Shown in pieces: positions 40,201 through 52,200 of a stretch of DNA of 64,000 nt (position 1 is its first letter; each line of letters starts with the position of its first letter). Source of the DNA: Cymodocea nodosa (taxonomy: Eukaryota > Streptophyta > Magnoliopsida > Alismatales > Cymodoceaceae). The notes under the pieces were generated by a model. The model did not search any database, was not told the origin of the DNA, and was given only the letters and a program-made list of their open reading frames with translations. The DNA is taken from the NCBI GenBank assembly GCA_036874045.1, contig CM072341.1:18302501-18366500 (forward strand), read 5' to 3'. Position numbers and translations under genes: made by a program.

Positions 40201-43200
40201 GTGAAATAATAATTAAATGGTTAATTAAGCTTTTTAATATAATTTAAAGATAGAAGATGCAAGATCAATGGACAAAATGATTCTTTAATGGAATATATAA
40301 GTGTTAAATGGTGGCTTGAAGTCTAGAATATTTATTTTCCAGAGAATTAAAATAGGTTAGAATCCCACATTTGTCTACCTCTATAATACACATCTAAATA
40401 AGTAAAGTGTGATTGCTACTTCTGTTCGTGGACGTAGCTCCATTCTAGAGTGAACCACGTAAATTTCTAGGTGTTGATTCTCCTTCTCTTCCTTCTCATC
40501 TTTTTCTTCCCCACTTTGGTTTATTCTCTATTGTGATTTTACTCCAACAAACTGGTAGTCGAACTAGGTTTGAGGGTATATTATCTTCTGTTTTCTTCTA
40601 TGTGGATTATTTTTTGTGGAAGAAAATAATCTCTATGGGTTACAACCGACCTAACCCTAAAATCGTCCAACTATCAACTTGCCCTACCAAGTAATCTCTA
40701 TTTGTGAACTGTTGCATTTGCATCGACACTGCTCCTACCTAGAATCAATCTTTATTTCTATACAGGAGTTGCTGACTTTAAGGAACTAATGCAATCCTTG
40801 TGATGCAATCCTAATGCAATCTTTATTGAATTCCTACCATTGAACGATGTCTTCTCACAACATTAAGGTGGAGAAATTCAATAGGAAAAATAGCTTCAAC
40901 CTATGATAATTTAAAAGGTGTGCTCTTCTCAAACAATAAGGCATCTAGATACCTTTAACTAAGTATCAACCAGCTGGTATTAATGAAGCAGAACTGGCCA
41001 TCCTAGAAGAGAAAGCTCGCTCAATGATACTACTTTGTCTTGCAAATGAAGTCATTATTGAAGTGTTGGAGGAAGAAATCACAATTGGCTTGTGGTTGAA
41101 GCTGGAAAGTCTATACTTGATAAAATTATTGACAAATAAGTTACTTTTGAAGCAACATCTATTTTCTCTAAGAATGAAGGAAGGTATACCTCTTAAAGTT
41201 CATTTAGATCAATTAAATACTTTGTTGATAGAACTTAGAAATATAGAGGTTAAAATAGAAGATGAGGATGTTGCTCTACTTCTATTGGTATCTCTACCTT
41301 AGTCTTATGAAAATTTTATCCAATCCTTTGTGATTGGAAAAGAATCTATTTCATTAGAAGAGGTTTGGGCTAGCCTTCACACTAGGGAGTTGAGGCATCT
41401 AGCCTCCAACAATGGAGGTGAAACCTCTACTTTAGGATTGACTGCTACCATCAACTGTGCATGTCTAGAAAAGACTAACAAAAAGTGGAAGAAAAACCCA
41501 AAGAGCAAGGAGAAGCACAACCCAAGGGATATTTGCAATTATTGCAAAGAACCAAGTCATTGGAAGGCTGATTGTCTAAAAAAGAAAGGAAAAGCTTTAG
41601 TTGTTGTTGCATAGGATGCACCTTCTTTAGATCAAGATGTCGCCTTCACTATTTCTGAAGACAACCATTCATCAAAAGATTAGATCTTGGACTCGGGTGC
41701 TTCTCACCACACATACACTCACCAAGAGTGGTTTTTTGAATATAGGGATTTCAATGGTGAATCTATTACCGTGGTCAATAATGAAATATGTCGGATAGTA
41801 GGCATCGATACTATCTAATTAAAATTACACAATGGAACTGTCAAACCTCTTACGATAGTTAGATATGTCCCAAATTTAGGTAAAAACCTAATCTCTCTAA
41901 CGACACTTGATAACAAAGGTTTTGAATATCAAGGAGGAGGAGGGACTTTAAAGGTCTTTAAAGGTGCCAATGAAGTTATGAGAGGCATCAAAAAGGGTTC
42001 ATTGTACATCTTGCAAGGTACGACTACTTCCACTACATCTTCTATAACTTCATCTCCTAATAATACTAACCAACTATGGCATATGAAGTTGGCCCATTTG
42101 AATGGTAAGGATTTGGAAAAACTTAGCAAGCAAGGTCTTCTTGGAGGACATAAATTTTCAAGTCTAGACTTGTACCAACGTTGTGTCTTTAGTAAGCAAT
42201 AAAGAGTTCAGTTTGGTAAAGCTGAACATCATACTAAGAAGACTCTAGATTACATACATGCTGATTGTTAGGGACCTTCAAGAGAATCAACTCTTGGAAA
42301 GTCAAGTTATTTCTTGTCAATAATTGATGATTATTCAAGAATGACTTGGATTTATCTTATGCAGCATAAAAATGAAGCTTTTGGCAAATTCAAAAAATAG
42401 AAAACCCTTGTTGAAAATCAAACTAAATGGAAACTTAAATGGCTACTTACTGACAATAGGTTAAAATTCTATTCATCTGGATTTAATGATTTTTGTAAGA
42501 AATTTGGTATTTCCAAGCATAGAACTATTAAAGAAACCCCACAGCAAAATGAAGTTGTTGAAAGGATGAACATGGCATTTTTGAAAAAGGCTCAATGCAT
42601 GATTTCTAACTTTGGAGCACCCAAAACATTTTGGGGAGAGGTTGTTCACACCACTTGCTATCTCAACAACATATGTCCTTTGAGAGCCATTCAAGGAAAA
42701 GCATCTTATGAACTTTGGTTAGGGAGGTTAGCAAACTACTTTAACCTTAAAGTGTTCAGATGCTCTGCCTACTATCATGTCAATGAAGGAAAACTTGCCT
42801 TTAGAGCTAAAAAAGGGATGCTTGTTGGCTATGGTGTGGGTATAAAAGGCTATAGAATCTAGTCCCCTTATTCTCACAAGGTAATTTTGAATAGAGATGT
42901 TACTTGTGATGAATCTTAAATGTTTTATGCAGAGAATCTGAAATCCGAATCAAAAATTAAAGAGGTCAACAAATAGGTGGAGTTTGATGCTACGACACAT
43001 TAGAAAAATGTTGACAAACCATCTTCAAGTCAGGAACTAGAAGTTGTTGAATCTAAAGATCACCACTCTCCTCGATGAATCACTAATATGGCAATTGACA
43101 GCCCAAGGAGAAATCCTAATCCACCAAAAAGGTATGGATATGAAGAGTTAATAGCATGTACTCTTCATGCTATAGAAGAAATCAAAGCCTCAGAATTGTC

Positions 43201-46200
43201 CACCTTCAAAGAGGCTATTGACAGCAAGGATGGTAGTCATTGGATGACTGCTATGAATGAAGAAATGAAATCTCTTTACAAAAATCATACATGGTATCTT
43301 GTAAAGTTACCTCCTAGCAGAAGGATAATTGACTCAAAGTGGATCTTCAAGAAGAAGATAAATACTCAATAATTTAAAGGAATAAAATTCAAAGCAAGGC
43401 TTGTTGCCAAGGGATATCGCCAAATCGAAGAAATCGGTTTTCATGAGGTATTTTCATCTGTAGTTAGACATACCTCTATTCGTGTACTCTTAGCTATTGT
43501 GGCTCATCAGGGTTTGGAGCTTGAATAGTTAGATGTTAAAACCACTTTCTTGCATGGCAAGCTAGATGAAGAGATTTTAGTGAGCCAACATGAAGGTTTT
43601 GAAGACCCAAGCAAATCTAACTATGTTTGCAAGTTGAAGAAATCATTGTATGGGTTAAAACAATCACCTAGGCGATGGTACAAGAAGTTTGATCATTTTA
43701 TGATCAAGATTGGTTTTAAAAGAAGCTTTTATGACTCATGTGTATATTACAAGTCTGAAGGAAAATCTTGGGTTTATCTATTATTATATGTAGATGATAT
43801 CCTAATAGCTACCAAGGAGAAAGGTGAGATTTCAAATATAAAGTCTCTTTTGAATAGTGAATTTGATATGAAATACCTTGGACCTACCAATAAAATTTTG
43901 GGAATGGAAATTCTTAGAGATAGAAAATAGAAAAATTATTTCTATCTCAAAAGAATTACATCCTCAAAATTTTGTCTAGATTTAGGATGGCTGATTCAAA
44001 ACTAGTTGATACTCCTTTTGCTAGTAACCTACACTTATCTTCAATTATATCTCCAAGTTCAAAGTCTAATGTATGCAACAGTCTGCACTAGGCCTGACAT
44101 TGCTTATTTAGTCGGTATTTTAAGTAGATTTATGAGCAATCCAGGTAAAGAACACTAGCAAGCTGTCAAGCGAATATTTCATTACTTAAATGGGACTTCT
44201 TATGTAGAACTAATCTATGGGCAAAATAAAGAATCTTTAGTTATTGGTTATTCAGACTCTAATTATGCAGTTGATGTTGATTCTCGTAGATCTATGACAG
44301 ACTACATTTTTACAGTTGGAAACTAAGTTGTAAGCTAGAAGACTACACTCCAATCTACAATCTCTCTATCAACAATTAAAGCAGAATACATGGTTATAAC
44401 TGAAGCAACTAAAGAAGATATTTGATTGAAATGTTTGATAGGAGATTTTGATTTATTTCAAGATCAAACTATAATTTATTGTGATAACTTGAGTGCTATT
44501 TGCCTAGCTAAGGATTATGTATATCATGATAGAACTAAGGATATAGACGTGAGATATCACTTTATCCATGTTGAATAGAGGATCAAAATTCAAAATATTG
44601 GCACTAATGATAATCCTGTGGATATATTTACAAAGGTAGTAACTAAAGGCAAGTTCATGCATTGCTTCGACTTGCTTAATATCTATAGTAATTTTTGAAG
44701 GACCTTTCAAGGTCTTGATAGTAGCAATCACTTAAGATTCAAGTCAAGGTGAAGATTGTTAAATGGTGACTTAAAGTTTGGAATATTTATTTCTAGAGAA
44801 TTAAAATAGACTTTTGTAACATCTGGTCCGAATGTTGCTAGAAACGTTCTAGAATCAATTTATGGTAGACGTTTTCTAGTTTAGCCATTTACTCTTGGCC
44901 ATTAATTTTAACCCCTTGGGTTGTTCTTCCTAACCTATATATATAGCTCAATTGTGAACCTATAAGGATATTGAATGTGGGAGAATCTGAAGACTGTATT
45001 CTCATGTCTATCTACTTCTGTAACACACATCTGAATAAGTAAAGTGTAATTGCTGCTGTTATAGCTCCATTCTAAAGTGAACCATGTAAATTTCTAAGTG
45101 TTGATTCTCCTTCTCTTCCTTCTCATATTTTTCTTTCCCATTGGTTGATATTGTCTATGTTACATTACTAAATCTCATTTTTTGAGTGAAATGGAGATGG
45201 GTTTAGATTTCATTTGGGTACTAAGGATGGTGGAGTCCATGTTAAAATTAAAGTTTTATAACTACAAAGTATGTTCACATTCTTTTATGCATGTGCTTTT
45301 ACTTCCAATGCATATCATCGTGTGTGTAACAAAATGGAGCATTATTTATTTCATTTCATTATTTGCACTTCATGAAATATGCCTTTTTTATTTTTAACCA
45401 TCCTCACATAGGAGAATATTCCCTTGTGAGCAATTTGTTGGGTACTCAAGCTAAGTCCATGATCGTTTGAATAGAAAACGATGGAAATTCCTACGACAAG
45501 AGAACCCACGTGAGGAGGTTGCCCACAATGAATGCTTGTTGACATGCATCTAGCCGACAACACCTCAAGTAATGATACCAAGCCATCATGAAAATCAAAT
45601 GTAGGAAAATCATTAAACCAAATGGTATTCTTATTTAAATGTGTGAAAGCATATAAGTGAAATAGGAATTAAATGGTTAATTAAACTTTTTAATATAATT
45701 TTAAAGATAGAAGATGCAAGATCAATGGACAAAATGATTCTTTAATGGAATATATAAGAATAAGGGAGACATATAAAATTATAATAATTATCATTATTAA
45801 GTTAATAAATCATGTTATGAAATTATAAGAAAGGTTAATCGAATAAAAACTACAATTTATAACTAAAATCATAAAAAATTAATTTAGGTTTATGCAAGGT
45901 GGGCCAACAATGGAATATATTCATTTATTTAGACAACTAGTAGAAAATTTTAAAGTTAAGAAAAAAAAACATTCATATAGTTTTCATTGATTTAGAAAAA
46001 ACTCACGATAGAGTACTTAAAAATTTGTTTTGGTGGGTTTTAAAAGAAGAAGTACCAATGGGATATATTAATAGTATAAAAAACATGTTTGAAAGACTAC
46101 TTACTAATGTTAAAACTATAAAAAGAAAAAATAAGGAATTTTTTACACCAAGGGTCTTCCTTAATTACATATTTTTTCATGATGTTTATAGATATAATAA

Positions 46201-49174
46201 TCAGGGAAATTCAAGAAGAAATACCTTAGTATATGTTATTTGCCAATAGCATAGTTTTAATTAAAGAAAGTAAGTGAAGAATTAATTCTAAATTATAAAT
46301 TTGAGGATATTTTAAAATTCAAATGATTTAAATCAAGTAGGTCAAAAACTAAGTAAATAAAATATAGATTCAATGAAAATAAGAATAATGATGAAAACTT
46401 ATATGTACTTAGATGACCATGACATTCATAACAGTAAGACTTCAAGGATCTATAATAAGTAATAATAATAAAATTACAAAGAACATTATTCATAAGATTA
46501 AAGTAAGACTGGACGAAGTGAAAAATATTTTTAAAGTGTTCTATAATAGAAGAATATCTTTAAAATTAAAAGAAAAATTCTATAAAACTATTAAAATATC
46601 CTTAAGATTAAACTTTATTTGCTCAATTATATTTTATAACTTAAAAGCTTAAGATATAAAACATAATCATATGCAAAAAAACTAGTATTCCTGAGACATG
46701 TATACTTAAATGGAAGAATAGTAATATTATAAAAGATAAGGTACAAAATAATTTCATCAATAATAGAGTAAGAATTTCAACAATTGAAGATAAAATGAGA
46801 AAAAATTTGACATAGGTAATTTGGTCATATTTTTAGGGATAAAAAAATACACTAGTTAGGAGAGAAAAAATAATCAGTGTAGAAGAAACTTAAAACTACT
46901 TGGTTAAGAATTATAAAAAAATATTTAAATTTATATAATTTAATTGAAAATTTGATCATAACAGTAGAAGAATCCTGTGGCTAACCTCACGTAATAAGAC
47001 TATGACTCATGTTATTATTGTTGTATTAATTAATAATTCTATAATTTTGTACAATAATATGTTAGACTTATAGATTAATAACTTATCAATTTTGATTAAT
47101 CAATTAATTGAGTTAAATTTGTTATATGAATACATTAAATATAGTTTAGTAGATATATAAACGTATCAAATAAACAGTTGATCGATTAATTGATTAGTCA
47201 ATTGTCCAATATCCATTCAAAAGAAAACAAAATCTATATTACAGAAATTGAGCGACTAAACATTTAACCACTTAAATAACCTGATGGAAGTCAGGTCAGG
47301 TAATTCATGAGGTCAATTAAATTAACCGATCATTTGTGCGAACCCCACGAGGAGCAGATGATCCTCCCACCACGTGTCACCTGGAACTAAAACATTTCCT
47401 CTGCATTGGCCATCTACATTTAAATCTCCCTACTCGGATCATGAGATCCGACAACCCAAATACATACCCAATTACAGTCACTGTAGTTGACAATAAGGTG
47501 AGGCTGTTTACAACATATATTGGTCACGACAGCCTGTCTTGTTTCTCTCCGAATTAAAAAAGGAAAAAATCCTACCTACCTTTTCAAAGCAACTTGTCCT
47601 CCGAGTTGGCATTTCGCATTCGCTTCTTATGTAGCTACTTCGTTAAACCAAAACTCGAAACCTCCCTTTTCATTCTACACCTTAATACCATTTGTACGAT
47701 GCCTAAATTATTATCGGTTTATTTGTACGGATATGGTGTTACGTGTTTTGTATTTGTTAGAATGATGTGAATATTAGCAAGTCTTTTTGAAAATGGATAT
47801 TAACAAATCTTTATTACGGTGCATTCATCAGCATGAAATCGGTGATAGAGCGATATAACAAGGCAAAAGACGAAGACCATGGTACGCTGAATGCAACTGC
47901 GGAAATTAAGGTACGCTCTTCAAATTTAAATTAGTCTCAAGTATTTAGAAAAAGAGTTATATCCGTGATCGGAAGAGCCATGGAGGAAAACTACTTGTGC
48001 TTTGATATATTGATGCGTGTATGGGAATAAGATAGGCAAACTAGCACTAACCTTATTTTGCACTTACTGCGAGAAAACCTATTGATCACATCAATGATTA
48101 ACAAATTGAGGAAAATCATCTTCCTTTTGATATTAAAACTTATATCTCAACCAAGAACAAGATTATTACGAACACATGTGAACTCAAAAGTGTCATTCCG
48201 CAAAATTAGTTTTGAAGCAATATGCCAACAATGAATCGGCAATCTAGCTAACCGAAATTGTGTCCAAAACGATCACTATCTCTGTATCTGTATTGAATAA
48301 TCCACAAATGAAATACATCCTCATAACACATGAATGTCATAATCAATGTACTAAAAAACTGGTTAACTTTTCCATTTCAGTTACACACGGTTCAAAGTTG
48401 CTTCACTTGCTTTCTTCAAAATTACATGAATAATTAAAATTTGATGTTATGAACATATTGAAGTATAGCAAGTCAGGAAGCCAGAAAATACATGGCCTTG
48501 TTAAGTAGTAGTTTGACTACCTCCTCGACATTAATATTGAGGAGCGTCAAAAAAAGAGATACCGAAACATATATAATGTCAGTTATTAAACTACAAAAGA
48601 CAAATGTCAAAATACAAAGTGCATAGTAAAGAAAATTCGATAATTCGACAGCACGGTATAAAACACCAAAACATTCTCAATTTCCTTCAACAGAAGGCTG
48701 CAGCTGAATGCTTCTGAACTACAAATAAGAATGTCTCATGCTTAATGACAGATGCATGAGATTGTATAGTGAATAAGCATATCATCAGGGTTTTGGTTAC
48801 CGTGAACTTTGTGGCCATCAAAAGACCAAGTATTTCAACTTATTTTTCCTTTTAGGGAGAAGCTCTCTGCATTCGCATTCATTCTTTCATGACCAGGCTT
48901 CCTAGTCACCATGAATAACTGTAGAAGGATTCGAAGTTGGCAACTGAATGGATGAATACCCAAAATACGTTAAAGACCGACCCTGGTTATATTTACTTCA
49001 TCAAGATTTATCCACAAGCATGGGGTCATCTAACAATTTCTTTGAAAACTTTGTCCAGTGTGCAATTGAAGCTAAGACACACACATGCACGTGCGGGGGG
49101 GCGAGAGAGAGAGAGAGGGAGGGAGGGAGATTACAAATAATAGAGATTGACATTATTCAAGATGCAGGTGAATG

Positions 49175-49220
<46 letters not shown>

Positions 49221-52200
49221 TATTCTCACCTTCACTCAAACTGAGGTGGTTGGTTATCTGAATCAGCAACCTTTAGTTTAGAAGGTAGAAATTGCAGGCA
49301 TCACCGATGCACAACATTGGTGAAAATATCAGTGCTTGATCAGCAGAATTGGCATATCACATTTCAAGGTTCTTCTGTGCAGTTCTCTCATGAATGTAGC
49401 AAACATTACCCTCTATGTGTTACAAACATGAACAATAAGATTCCATGTTGGAGAGATTGTTAGATGTTATGATGGAAGAGGATCGGTGTGGAGGAGGTGG
49501 AGAGATGAAACTGTTGGAGGAGAGATTGTATCCAGCAGATCATGTTTGTGGTGTGAGACATCCATGCTCAACCTTGGCTGAAAGCCAATAATGGCTTGTT
49601 TTTTGGAGTTTCCAACAGATGGGGTTGGAGCCAAGGAATATGTAGAAGGACATCCCACACAGACAGTCTCACACATTGAAGGCAATCAGAGAAAGATTAT
49701 CAGCTTTGATTACTAACTTGAGTTGATAGCTCACTTACAATACCATAGGATCCTTTTGACAGCAGTCAGTATCGGTAGGATGTTGAAGATGCTGAACGAC
49801 TTAATTTACAGCAAAAGTGATGTTGGACTGGGTGGGATATATTGAAGGGTTCCAATGATACTTCTATATAGGGTGGGATCAGCAAGAAGTTTCCCATGCA
49901 ATCTTCATACTTTTGAATTGCCTACAGAGAGAAAACTAGTTTGCAACCTGCCATGTTTGTTTTGTCAAGAGAATCCACAATTATTTTGATTGTGACATCT
50001 AGAGAGTGTTGAAAACACACGAGACAAATGACCCGAGGAAATAGGCAAAGGACCTAGACCATTTTGAAGTGATGTCACAGATAGTTGTTGAGCAATGGTG
50101 TGGTTGCTGGTGATGATAATGTCATCGATCAAGAGTAAATAGGCTAATCGTGATTATGTATGTATGTATACATACATACATAGATACAAGGAGAGATCAG
50201 AGATTGACATGTGAAAATACAATTGTTTCAGACTTAGACAAGAATATGGTGAACCAAGAAATTGATGCTTGTCATACACCAATAAGGATTTCAGCATGTG
50301 AGGACCACTATGGATCAGTGTATTCCTGTGGTTGTTTCATATAAACAGTCCTTTGTAGTTAAAGAGAAAGACACTTTCCATGCCAAGTTGTTCAAGAGAC
50401 CATCCAAATGGAAACAATGGTTGGAACTTGAAAAGCATGACACAATGGTTGTATTTAGTAACCAAACTAAGGGTGTTGATGAAACCAACTCTTTGTTGCT
50501 GGTGAAAGCAGTTGGCTATGAGTCTCACCTTGTGCTTCTTTTTGAAGGTTGCCTTGTGTTTTTTAAGCTTCTTTCGGCACTGAGTTTGGTAGGAAATACC
50601 ACTTGTAGTTGATAATATTCATAACAGGTTGGTGTGGGACCAAAGTCCAGGTTTGTTATTTTGTAGTCCTGAGAATTTGGAACTCATGGTGATCCCAGTG
50701 GATCACCTGAGAGCGTGTTACAGGCTTGAGGTTTTGTAGAAGGGCTGGGAGGTATATTTTTGACAATAGGAATGGGATGCTTTGCGCTGATGAAAATTTT
50801 CAAATTTTCTTTTTATTGATTCCAGATTTTGATCCGATTTGCAAATATGCTACTAGTGGGAATTGAGGATGGCATGTTCTTGGAGAAGCATGCCTTCACA
50901 TTGAAGAATACCAACAAGATTGTGATTTGCGAATTCTCCCACACCCGTTCAAATAATTTGGTAGGAAACTAAGGTTGATTTTCAATAATATTCCATAATG
51001 TTACATACACTTGGTAGAACTCAGTCTTCTATCCTCAAGGAAACATCCAATTAAAACAAGAGAACCCGTCAATTACTAAAATCACAATGAAAAGTTGCAA
51101 TGGGGCAGTGGAATGTGATGGCACAACTAAGAATGGAAGCTTGCAGGTTTTTACAAGAACAGATAGCGGGAAGAGAAGAAGAATATAAGTGCCAAGAAGA
51201 AGTTTTGGTTGTTGAGGAGAGCAATGAGTTGAATGGAAACCTTGTGAATTCATGGAAGATGAGTTTGGTGATGATCTTGCAGCTACAAGTTTCATCAAGT
51301 ACATTTCATCAACATCAGCTAACCCTGATGAATAAATAGTAGGGAGTAGGAATTTGAGATTTCTAAGCCCCAAAATGATATGATTAAGATACCCATGTGT
51401 CCGTCCATATACCAAACATTTTCATCTCCAGCAAGACAAGATACCATCCTACAAAAGGCAACTCCAAGTTACCATCTCTATAACAGGATAATCACCTATC
51501 AAACCACCACCTTCTCCCCACCAGATTAATTGTAATCAAACAAACTGAATTCAAAAGAAGCGATCCAAATCCAACTTACCCAAATATTTGCAGAGTTGAG
51601 CTAAAACACATTTGTAGCTTCAATAGCTTCTTCCTAAATTTCCTACAGAGATCCCACCTAGGTTCCATACCTAATGCAACTTCAAAATGAAAACATAAAA
51701 GTATAGTTTTGTTTTCTTTCCTGCAATTAAAGCACGCCCAAATTAATCCTATTTGACCAACTCCATCTGTCATTTACATAATGATGAAAATCTATTGTGA
51801 TCTTATCAACCATAAGCTATGTATTTTGCAACCTGTCACCAATCAACATATATATCCTCTTTTCTATAAAATCTAATAAAGTTTTTTTTTTCTGAATTAG
51901 GAATAGGCTGAGATCTTATTAATAAAATAAAATCCTGGGATTACAAAAATTGACCAAGAAGGACAGAAAAGAGCAACAAAACAGAGCGCCAACCCTGAAA
52001 AACAGAACCCATAGTCGCAACAAAGATCACACTTTCCCAAGAATAGACACCCATGAATTCCATCTGTAAGAGGCCTGCATCACTAGATCCTCAACAGACC
52101 ATGACTTTCTATTGAAAATCACATCATTCCTGCAATAACAAATAGACCAACAGATAGGATGAGGTAGGAGGCACATGTTTTTCTATTCCCCCTCAACATT

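Larger units (their letters stand above)
40302..45145 (+). mobile_element. Degenerate Ty1/Copia retrotransposon in MADS intron 1
   Basis: Full-length architecture: 5' LTR 40302-40549, a poor PBS-like TGGTAGTCGAAC at 40553, Gag/UBN2-like region from about 40860, zinc knuckle [14 protein letters not shown] (41550-41592), protease DSGASHH (~41695), integrase 42070-42860 ([20 protein letters not shown]), RT 43230-43930 ([18 protein letters not shown]), RNase H to about 44695, and a purine tract before the 3' LTR at 44757. The order integrase before RT defines Copia. At least a dozen in-frame stops make it non-functional, many at expected Gln or Trp codons. Orientation is the same as the MADS gene. 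Confidence 0.93.

Noticed and set aside
50298..50612. 104-aa plus-strand ORF in MADS intron 2
   Set aside because: The opposite strand carries the Copia RT remnant; this frame is its antisense shadow.
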